A stretch of DNA of 12,046 bases, taken from NCBI GenBank assembly GCA_026014605.1, contig JAOZIC010000202.1:1-12046 (forward strand), given 5' to 3'. The translations under genes were made by a program, and so were the position numbers. Under the pieces are notes generated by a model. It was not told the origin of the DNA. It saw only the letters and a list, made by a program, of their open reading frames with translations, and did not search any database. The stretch is from Candidatus Bathyarchaeota archaeon (GTDB taxonomy: Archaea > Thermoproteota > Bathyarchaeia > Bathyarchaeales > Bathyarchaeaceae). Position 1 is the stretch's first letter. Each line of letters starts with the position of its first letter. Below are positions 6,239 to 12,046 of this stretch, in pieces.

Positions 6239-6404
6239 TCAACGTCTTTCATTAACTCCCTTTTTGTTTCTTTTCCTTTTTTTGTACTGTTGATGATTTT
6301 CTAGTTGATGGTAGTTATTTACAATGAATATTTTCGATATTAAACAAAAATTCATAACTGCTATTATTCGCGAAATGAACTCTTGGATGTGTGGGTGAAC
6401 AATA
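6239..6404 (+). promoter_or_regulatory. cheC to cheR intergenic region: T-rich terminator, then cheR promoter region
   Basis: T-rich tracts at 6261-6283 without a clear stem probably end the upstream transcript. The following AT-rich stretch holds weak TATA-like sequence (GAATATTTTCGATATTAAAC, about 6326-6345). A convincing SD for cheR, GGGTGA (6393-6398), lies 6 nt before its ATG. No strong operator is seen. Confidence 0.35.
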
Positions 6405-7232
6405 ATGGCAGTTTCAGTTTCTGATAAAAACTTCATGGAAGATGTAGCTTTTGAACGCCTCAGAAAAGTGATGAATGAAGGCACTGGAATAAATTTTCAA
6501 TGTTACCGAGAATCATACTTGAAACGAAGACTAAAAGTAAGAATGATGGTAACAAAACAACAAACATACTCTGAGTACACACGATACTTGCTGTCAACTC
6601 CAGAAGAATTCAACCTTCTTGTTAACGACCTCACAATTAATTTCACCAAATTCTTCCGGGACACTGATGTTTATGATTATTTGAAAGGAACTCTTCTTCC
6701 AGAGCTGCTTTCTTCTCAAAAAAGCTGGCTTAGAATCTGGAGTGCTGGTTGTGCGACTGGTGAGGAGCCCTATTCCTTGGCTATGTTGATGCATGAAGTG
6801 GCAAAGCATGGCTTTGGAAACTGTCGAATCACGATTTTTGCTTCTGACCTTGACAAGAATGCTCTAGCAAAAGCTAAGGCTGGAGAGTATAGTACGCGGA
6901 TGGTTCAGGGTGTTGATGAAGGTTTACTTAAGAAGTACTTTGATTTCGAAGATGGTGTTTACAAGGTAAAACCGTTTGTCAAACAATTGATTCAATTTGA
7001 AGAAGCAGATTTGATGGTTACTCCGAAGCATGAAAACCTGGATTTGATTTTGTGCAGGAATGTTATGATCTATTTTTCGAAAGAGATTCAAAATACGATT
7101 TATGCTCATTTTCATGATTCTTTGAAATCGGATGGTTACCTGATAACGGGTAAAACTGAGTTTGTTGGGATGGGTGTCAACAAGAAATTTGTTGATATTA
7201 ACCCCAAATGTCGTGTTTACAAGAAAGCATAG
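6405..7232 (+). CDS. cheR: receptor methyltransferase CheR
   Basis: S-adenosylmethionine-dependent enzyme that methylates receptor glutamates during adaptation. It is full length at 275 residues. The N-terminal helical domain (about 1-85) has the basic YRESYLKRRLKVRM helix that contacts the receptor. The motif INFTKFFRD starts near residue 78. The SAM-binding loop WSAGCATGEEPYS starts near residue 112, FASDLDKNAL near 145 and LCRNVMIYF near 216. The start ATG 6405 has GGGTGA 6 nt upstream. No cheB methylesterase is seen beside it. T-rich sequence after the stop suggests that cheR is expressed separately from the receptor that follows. Confidence 0.97.
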   Translation: MAVSVSDKNFMEDVAFERLRKVMNEGTGINFQCYRESYLKRRLKVRMMVTKQQTYSEYTRYLLSTPEEFNLLVNDLTINFTKFFRDTDVYDYLKGTLLPELLSSQKSWLRIWSAGCATGEEPYSLAMLMHEVAKHGFGNCRITIFASDLDKNALAKAKAGEYSTRMVQGVDEGLLKKYFDFEDGVYKVKPFVKQLIQFEEADLMVTPKHENLDLILCRNVMIYFSKEIQNTIYAHFHDSLKSDGYLITGKTEFVGMGVNKKFVDINPKCRVYKKA

Positions 7233-7236
7233 CTTG

Positions 7237-7266
7237 TTTTTTGTGCTGTGCGTGTTTTTCTTTTTT
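7237..7266 (+). terminator. T-rich termination region after cheR
   Basis: Three T runs (7237-7242, 7255-7259, 7261-7266) follow the cheR stop within 35 bp. No clear stem is seen. It fits a stem-less archaeal terminator and separates cheR from the receptor promoter region. Confidence 0.45.
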
Positions 7267-7473
7267 ACTGTATATACTTATACGTCTGTTTTTGTTGGAA
7301 TTCGTTAAAAATATAGACTATTTTTTTGTTTTTTAAAAACTACCTTGATTCGTATATACTGTTCATACTGTATATACTATTCAGTTTTGATGTCTAAACT
7401 GTGAGTACGATTAACAGATGTACATAATTTAATAAATTTTTTTCTATTTTTGTTAATTAAATTCGAATGGAGG
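7262..7473 (+). promoter_or_regulatory. upstream control region of the membrane receptor gene, homologous to 10310-10503
   Basis: Blocks shared with the second receptor gene, in order: GTATATACTT at 7270, TAAAAATATAGACT at 7306, GTATATACT at 7352 and again at 7370, GTGAGTACGA at 7401, ATGTACATA at 7418, TAATAA at 7430 and the SD GGAGG at 7469. GTATATAC and ATGTACAT are palindromes. TAAAAATATA is a possible TATA box; the GTATATAC blocks could be TATA boxes or operators. The block at 7352-7369 is repeated in tandem at 7370-7387 (14 of 18 positions match), and removing that repeat restores the same spacing as in the other gene. Which block directs transcription cannot be decided from sequence alone. 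Confidence 0.6.
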
Positions 7474-7482
7474 AAAAATGAG

Positions 7483-7545
7483 ATGATACAAAATGAGGGC
7501 AATATGCACAATTTTTGTTATTTTAGGGGGCAAATAATACAATGA
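7483..7545 (+). CDS. possible 20-residue leader peptide overlapping the receptor start
   Basis: An ATG at 7483 lies 9 nt after the strong SD GGAGG (7469-7473) and opens 20 codons (MIQNEGNMHNFCYFRGQIIQ), ending in a TGA that overlaps the receptor ATG as ATGA (7542-7545). The receptor itself has only a G-rich AGGGGG (7525-7530) 11 nt upstream, inside this ORF. The arrangement points to translational coupling. An ATG at 7478 reads only two codons. The ORF may be a remnant of an older start region, because the equivalent SD in the second receptor gene leads straight to the receptor ATG. Confidence 0.35.
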   Translation: MIQNEGNMHNFCYFRGQIIQ

Positions 7546-9689
7546 AGAAATTTGGAGACATCAGTATAAAGTGGCAGTTCTTAGCTGTTTGCGTTATTCT
7601 GGTTACAGTTCCCGTACTGGGATTAACCGTCATAACTAACGACAGCGTACAGAACGAGACACTAAGCCAAATCGAGAACAACTTGCAAAACCAAGCATTA
7701 GACTTACAAATGCTTGTAGAAAGTACACACTCGGAAATTCAGGCAAACGAAGAATACACTGATGAGCAAGCAAAAGCAATCACGAGTTCACAGACTGAAG
7801 CAATCTACAAATTCATTACATCATATCAAGGCGATGAAGAAGCTCTAAAAAGCACTATTGCGTCAATCGATGTTGGCGAAACAGGTTACGTCTTTGTTAT
7901 AGATTACAGCGGAACCTATATTGTTTCTAAAGACCGACAACGAGATGGCGAAAACATATACAGTGAAACAGATTCGGATGGCAACTTTTTCGTTCGTGAG
8001 ATGCTACAAAAAGCAATGAGCTTATCTGGAAACCAAATCGATTACCACTACTACGAGTGGAAAAATGTTGGAGACTCTGTTTCGCGAACTAAAATCGCTG
8101 CTTTGGTTCACATTCCCGCAAAGGAATGGGTTGTTGGAGTTAGTGTTTACTTTGATGAACTAGTTGATGCCACTTTTGCAGAAACCAAACTAAATGCTCT
8201 GAAAGACAGGCTCGCAGAAATAGTCATCGGAAAAACAGGTTACATATGCATCTTGGATGAAGAAGGCGAATACGTCTTATCCTATAACCGGGAACGCGAC
8301 GGCGAGAACCTATGGAACACAAAAGATGCAGAAGGCAACTACTTCATACAAGAAATTGTTAACAAAGGCCTAGATTTATCCGAAGGCGAAACCGACATAA
8401 CTTACTATCCATGGCAAAACTCTGGAGAATCAGTTTCACGAATGAAAGTGGCTGCATTCTCCAGTTTCCCTGCTTGGGACTGGGTTATTGTCGCAACAGC
8501 TTACCAAGACGATTTCTTAGACGGCCTAAAGCAACTAACACAAATCAACATAATAGTAGCTGCTGTAGCAATTGCTGCTGGTTCAGGAATATCTTTTGTG
8601 TTTACAAGAGCAATGACCAAGAATTTTGACAAATTGGCCAAACAAATGAACGAAGTTGCACAAGGAGACTTAACAGGCACTGTTGACACCACGAAGGTTG
8701 GAAAGAACGAGATCGGTAAAATGACCTCTTCTCTGGCTGTAATGGTGCAGAACTTGAAAGGTCTTATTACTAGCTTGCAAACCGCAGGCCACAGTTTGAC
8801 TTCAATGAGTCAAGAGATTGGGGCTACTGCACAGGAAGTTAATGCAGGTATGGAGCAGGTTTCTTCAGCAACACAACAGATTTCTCAGGGAGCACAACAA
8901 CTGGCTACGCTAAGTCAAAATGCAGCAAACAATGTGAATACGTTATCTGCTGTATTCCAGGAAACAGGTGCCAACGCAGAAAGAAGTGTCCAGATCGGAT
9001 TAGAATCAATGGAAGTTATGCAACAAATACAAGAAGAAAGCAAAAAGGCTGTTGAAGCAATTGACCACATTCGCGGTGCCATGGATAACACAGCAATAAC
9101 TGTAGAAGGCATGGATACTGCTCTTGAAAAGATCGGAGAACTGGCAAACGTTGTCACAAATGTTGCATCCAAAACAGAAATGCTTGCCCTAAATGCTGCA
9201 ATTGAAGCAGGCAGAGCAGGTGAAGCTGGACGTGGATTCGCAGTTGTTGCCGACGCAGTGAAAAACTTGTCAGACCAATCAAACCAAGCCGCCAACGAAA
9301 CTCTGCATTCAGTGACACAGGTTCAATCAAAAGGAAAAGAAGCACTTGAAGTTGCAAAGAATTCAAGCCTTCAAGGAAATGAAGGTGTTCAAACCGTAAG
9401 AACATCAATTGAAGGAACCGGAAAAGTTGCTGATTCGGTTGAACAGATTACTGCACTACTCAAAGAAGTCAGTGATGGAGTCAAAAAGGGCATTGAAGCC
9501 GTTGACGCAGTTGTAAAAGCAGTAGACGAGGTTTCCAGCATATCTGAAGAGGCAGCTTCAGCCAGTGAAGAAAACTCTTCCGCAGTAGAGGAACAGACAG
9601 CAAGCATGAACCAACTTGCAGCTAACGCAACTAAACTATCCGAGGTTGCTGTTGAGTTGCAAAAGGAACTGGAGAAATTCAAGCTATAG
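7542..9689 (+). CDS. methyl-accepting chemotaxis receptor with double Cache sensor, HAMP and MCP domains
   Basis: 715-residue membrane receptor. TM1 is about residues 11-32. The extracellular part (about 33-330) holds two related Cache modules: GETGYVFVIDYSGTY near 112 and GKTGYICILDEEGEY near 230. Each is followed by a similar RDGENxW/Y...GN(F/Y)F stretch and a W-rich end (AKEWVVGVSVY, AWDWVIVATAY), a repeat period of about 118 residues, as in Cache_3-Cache_2 receptors for small organic ligands. TM2 is about 334-357, HAMP about 358-410, and the cytoplasmic coiled coil follows with its hairpin tip near 540-575 (EMLALNAAIEAGRAGEAGRG). The tip has VVADAV where most receptors have VVADEV. No CheR-tethering pentapeptide ends the protein. 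cheW begins 13 bp after the stop, so the two are probably co-transcribed. The ligand cannot be told from sequence. Confidence 0.96.
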   Translation: MKKFGDISIKWQFLAVCVILVTVPVLGLTVITNDSVQNETLSQIENNLQNQALDLQMLVESTHSEIQANEEYTDEQAKAITSSQTEAIYKFITSYQGDEEALKSTIASIDVGETGYVFVIDYSGTYIVSKDRQRDGENIYSETDSDGNFFVREMLQKAMSLSGNQIDYHYYEWKNVGDSVSRTKIAALVHIPAKEWVVGVSVYFDELVDATFAETKLNALKDRLAEIVIGKTGYICILDEEGEYVLSYNRERDGENLWNTKDAEGNYFIQEIVNKGLDLSEGETDITYYPWQNSGESVSRMKVAAFSSFPAWDWVIVATAYQDDFLDGLKQLTQINIIVAAVAIAAGSGISFVFTRAMTKNFDKLAKQMNEVAQGDLTGTVDTTKVGKNEIGKMTSSLAVMVQNLKGLITSLQTAGHSLTSMSQEIGATAQEVNAGMEQVSSATQQISQGAQQLATLSQNAANNVNTLSAVFQETGANAERSVQIGLESMEVMQQIQEESKKAVEAIDHIRGAMDNTAITVEGMDTALEKIGELANVVTNVASKTEMLALNAAIEAGRAGEAGRGFAVVADAVKNLSDQSNQAANETLHSVTQVQSKGKEALEVAKNSSLQGNEGVQTVRTSIEGTGKVADSVEQITALLKEVSDGVKKGIEAVDAVVKAVDEVSSISEEAASASEENSSAVEEQTASMNQLAANATKLSEVAVELQKELEKFKL

Positions 9690-9702
9690 GTGGTGATTTG
9701 TG

Positions 9703-10218
9703 ATGACACTGATGCGAAATGACCATGAAGACAGTCTACAGATAATAGTGTTCTACCTTGACGACAAACTCTACGGTGTTGACATCAACAATGTGCGAGA
9801 AATAACGAGGGTAAATGAAATCACTCCTGTTCCAAATGCACCTCACTATGTTGAAGGTGTTACAAATCTTCGCGGAAAGGTAACTACAGTCATTAACCTT
9901 CGCAAAAAACTTGGTATGCCGCAAAAAGATGTTGGCGATGAAAGCAGAATGATACTGATGGAATCTAACGGGAAACTGGCGGGAATAATTGTTGACTCCG
10001 TTACAGAGGTAACAGCAATTCCAAGACGTGACATCGAAGCCACACCTGAACTGGTAAGAGCCTCCCAAGAACACACATCATACGTAAGAGGAGTCGGCAA
10101 GAAAGACAACAAACTCATAATCTTGATGGACCTTAGCGAAATGCTGGAGTGTGAATACCTGACCGAAATGGGTATGCACCACAACTCGGAATCAGAGCAA
10201 ACTCCAATTTTGTTCTAA
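9703..10218 (+). CDS. cheW: chemotaxis coupling protein CheW
   Basis: Cytoplasmic adaptor joining receptors to CheA. It is about 170 residues with the CheW SH3-like fold pattern: IIVFYLDDKLYGVDINNVRE, ITPVPNAPHYVEGVTNLRGK, INLRKKLGM, LAGIIVDSVTEV and a C-terminal ILMDLSEMLE. The conserved NLRG with following VTTVINLR is intact. The ATG at 9703 lies 6 nt after GGTGGTGA (9689-9696); a GTG at 9700 and an ATG at 9712 are other possible starts. The C-terminal tail (about 15 residues, HHNSESEQTPILF) is polar and probably disordered. It follows the membrane receptor by 13 bp and is closed by a clear terminator, giving a receptor-cheW unit. Confidence 0.96.
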   Translation: MTLMRNDHEDSLQIIVFYLDDKLYGVDINNVREITRVNEITPVPNAPHYVEGVTNLRGKVTTVINLRKKLGMPQKDVGDESRMILMESNGKLAGIIVDSVTEVTAIPRRDIEATPELVRASQEHTSYVRGVGKKDNKLIILMDLSEMLECEYLTEMGMHHNSESEQTPILF

Positions 10219-10223
10219 AAACT

Positions 10224-10260
10224 GAAGTGAAATTTCCCCTTCACTTCCACTTTTTTTGTT
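10224..10260 (+). terminator. terminator of the receptor-cheW unit
   Basis: GAAGTGAA (10224-10231), an 8-nt loop, and TTCACTTC (10240-10247) form a perfect 8-bp stem, followed by T7, G, TTC and a further T7 tract. It sits 5 bp after the cheW stop. This is the clearest stem-plus-T-run terminator in the window. Confidence 0.75.
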
Positions 10261-10309
10261 CTTTTTTTATTTTCTGTCACTTTTGACTTTAGTTTTAAGC
10301 AATCTTTGC

Positions 10310-10503
10310 AATTTTCGATGTATATACTTTTACGCCTAGTTTTTGAATCCTTCGATAAAAATATAGACTTTTATTTTACTTTTACAAAAGAAACTTTAAC
10401 AGTATATACTATGCATATTTTTCACTCTATCTGTGCGTACGACTGCAATATGTACATACTCTAATAACTTTTGGCGACTTTTTGTTAAAAAAATACGAAG
10501 GAG
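10310..10503 (+). promoter_or_regulatory. upstream control region of the soluble receptor gene, homologous to 7262-7473
   Basis: The blocks are GTATATACTT at 10320, TAAAAATATAGACT at 10356, GTATATACT at 10402, GTGCGTACGA at 10433, ATGTACATA at 10450, TAATAA at 10462 and SD GGAG at 10500. Distances between consecutive blocks are 36, 46, 31, 17, 12 and 38 bp. In the other receptor they are 36, 46, then (from its second GTATATACT copy) 31, 17, 12 and 39. The sequence between blocks is mostly diverged, so the blocks look selected. The two receptors are therefore probably controlled by the same regulator. Confidence 0.6.
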
Positions 10504-10515
10504 ATTAAATTAAAA

Positions 10516-12046
10516 ATGGCTAAAATACCACAAAAAGAAGAAACAAAACAAGATTACCTACAATACCTAGAGGGTGTGAAAACACCTGTAATGGCTATCA
10601 ACAAGGACTTCGACGTCACTTACATCAACGACTTCGGCGCAAAACTAGCAAAATCAACCCCAGAAAAACTAGTTGGCAAAAAATGCTACGACCTATTCAA
10701 CACAACAGACTGCAAAACTTCCAAGTGTGCATGTGCAGTTGCAATGAAAACCAAAAAACCAGTTACCTCGGAAGCCGTCTCCAACGGTTCAATGCACATA
10801 AAATATACTGGTTCACCACTTTTTGATGCCGATGGCAAAATCATCGGTGCCATAGAATACATTGAAGACCAAACAGAAATAAAAGACGAAATGGCTAAGA
10901 GCGCACAACAGGTCCAATACTTGCAAGGCGTTCAGACACCAGTTATGGCGATTGACCGCGATTTTAATGTCGTATTCATGAACGATTATGGTGCACAACT
11001 ACTTGGAACAACAGCTGACAAGCTTATTGGCAAAAAATGTTATGACCAATTCAAAACCACTGACTGTCAAACACCCCAATGTGCCTGCTTTATTGCAATG
11101 AAAACCAAAAAGCCTTCAACCGCTGAAACAGTTTCCAACGGCAAAATGCACATACAGTACACTGGTTCACCTTTGATCGACGCGACCGGAAAAGTCATTG
11201 GAGCGTTAGAATTTGTTGCTGACATAACCAAGGTGAAGGAAATGATGATTACCATCAAAAACGTTGTCAAATCCAGCACCGACGTGTCACAAGTTGTTGA
11301 AGGGCTCTCTGACAAAATTTTGGTTGCAGCCCAAAACATCGGAGCTATGGGAACCCAATCAGCAAATGCAGCTGACAGACTAAGCAGCAGTATGCAACAA
11401 GTTCAAGCAGCATCCCAAAACGTTTCTGACGGTGCACAAAGCCTTTCAAAGCTTGCCCAAGAAACAGCCAAAAATGTTCAAAACCTGATGCAAAAAATGA
11501 CCGATGTCAACAAAGGCACAAATCAAGTAAACAAAATTGTTGAAGGCTCAAGCAAACTAGCACAAAACGTTAGCGACGGCGGAAAACAGGCACTGAAATC
11601 TTTGGACGAAATCAAAAGTGCATCACTCAACGTAGAAAACACAATTGGCGAAGTAAACAGTTCAGTCAAGAACGTTGCCGGTTTAGCAGATGACATTTCG
11701 CAGATTGCTGGGCAAGTTAACATGCTGGCACTAAACGCAGCTATCGAAGCCGCACGAGCAGGAGAAGCTGGACGCGGATTTGCTGTAGTTGCTGATGCAG
11801 TTAAACAGCTTGCAGGTCAAGCAGGAACCGCCGCAAAAACTGCAGTGGAATCTATTGACGGTATCACAAAAGCAGGTGACCAAGCTGGAGCAATGTCTAA
11901 GAATGCAGGTCGAGCCGCACGAGACGGAGACTCAATAGTAAGTGAAGCAGTTAATGGTTCTCAGGAAGTAGCAGCATCTATGGAAAAGATTTTGGGTGTG
12001 ACCCAAAACCTAGGTGCAACCGTTCAAGAAAGCGTGGAATCGCTTG
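10516..12046 (+). CDS. soluble chemoreceptor with tandem cysteine-rich PAS domains, 3' end outside window
   Basis: 510 codons are visible; the frame runs off the right edge. No signal peptide or membrane helix is present, so this is a cytoplasmic receptor. PAS 1 (about residues 14-123) and PAS 2 (about 132-241) are tandem duplicates with a period of 118 residues; both carry C-x8-C-x4-C-x-C (C57, C66, C71, C73 and C175, C184, C189, C191) and a shared MHI(K/Q)YTGSPL strand. A helical linker leads into the MCP signalling domain, with its tip near 402-430 (MLALNAAIEAARAGEAGRGF) and, as in the other receptor, VVADAV in place of VVADEV. The cysteine clusters suggest redox, metal or Fe-S sensing; no CxxCH haem motif is seen. 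The start ATG 10516 has GGAG 12 nt upstream (spacing on the long side). Its upstream region matches that of the membrane receptor. Confidence 0.94.
   Translation, partial: MAKIPQKEETKQDYLQYLEGVKTPVMAINKDFDVTYINDFGAKLAKSTPEKLVGKKCYDLFNTTDCKTSKCACAVAMKTKKPVTSEAVSNGSMHIKYTGSPLFDADGKIIGAIEYIEDQTEIKDEMAKSAQQVQYLQGVQTPVMAIDRDFNVVFMNDYGAQLLGTTADKLIGKKCYDQFKTTDCQTPQCACFIAMKTKKPSTAETVSNGKMHIQYTGSPLIDATGKVIGALEFVADITKVKEMMITIKNVVKSSTDVSQVVEGLSDKILVAAQNIGAMGTQSANAADRLSSSMQQVQAASQNVSDGAQSLSKLAQETAKNVQNLMQKMTDVNKGTNQVNKIVEGSSKLAQNVSDGGKQALKSLDEIKSASLNVENTIGEVNSSVKNVAGLADDISQIAGQVNMLALNAAIEAARAGEAGRGFAVVADAVKQLAGQAGTAAKTAVESIDGITKAGDQAGAMSKNAGRAARDGDSIVSEAVNGSQEVAASMEKILGVTQNLGATVQESVESL

Noticed and set aside
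7352..7387. Tandem 18-bp repeat as an iteron or replication origin
   Set aside because: Only two copies are present and one equals a conserved block of the receptor control region, so a local duplication of a regulatory site explains it.
10516..11220. Tandem DNA repeat in the soluble receptor gene taken as a mobile or CRISPR-like repeat
   Set aside because: The repeat is an in-frame duplication of a PAS domain of about 118 codons, with diverged DNA; no short spaced repeats were seen anywhere in the window.

Overview
The window looks archaeal. The genes have Shine-Dalgarno sequences of the GGAGGTGA type, ends are marked by T-rich tracts or small hairpins followed by T runs, and the promoters are AT-rich and TATA-like. 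The reverse-strand gene at the left edge has the N-terminus of an archaellin / type IV pilin-like protein. The chemotaxis genes are the CheC/CheD/CheR type shared by archaea and by bacteria such as Thermotoga and Bacillus. The style of the pilin-like protein reminds me of Bathyarchaeia and other TACK-group archaea, but that placement is an impression and was not tested.

Layout. Bases 1-508 (reverse strand) hold the 5' part of a secreted or surface pilin-like gene. Bases 509-1050 have no convincing gene, but hold a nested inverted-repeat structure that could act as an RNA switch in the leader of the pilin-like gene. From 1051 to the right edge every gene is on the + strand: cheA; a small gene of unknown function; cheY; cheD; two tandem divergent cheC genes; cheR; a membrane receptor (MCP) with a double Cache sensor; cheW; and a soluble receptor with tandem cysteine-rich PAS domains that runs off the window.

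How it works together. The two receptors, CheW and CheA form the sensory array. CheA phosphorylates CheY, the two CheC proteins should dephosphorylate CheY-P, and CheR (methylation) and CheD (amidase, CheC partner) adapt the receptors. No cheB methylesterase and no recognisable cheF archaellum adaptor lies in the window.

Most notable observations. (1) The two CheC paralogues have reciprocal losses of the phosphatase Asn: site 1 is ExxS in the first copy, site 2 is ExxS in the second. (2) The two receptor genes are preceded by about 200-bp regions in which six sequence blocks are held at nearly identical spacing. (3) The pilin-like gene has three leader segments that can form mutually exclusive helices, one of which covers its ribosome binding site. 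(4) Short SD-led leader ORFs end at, or 2 nt before, the start codons of the membrane receptor and cheY. (5) The soluble receptor carries a C-x8-C-x4-C-x-C motif in both PAS domains.
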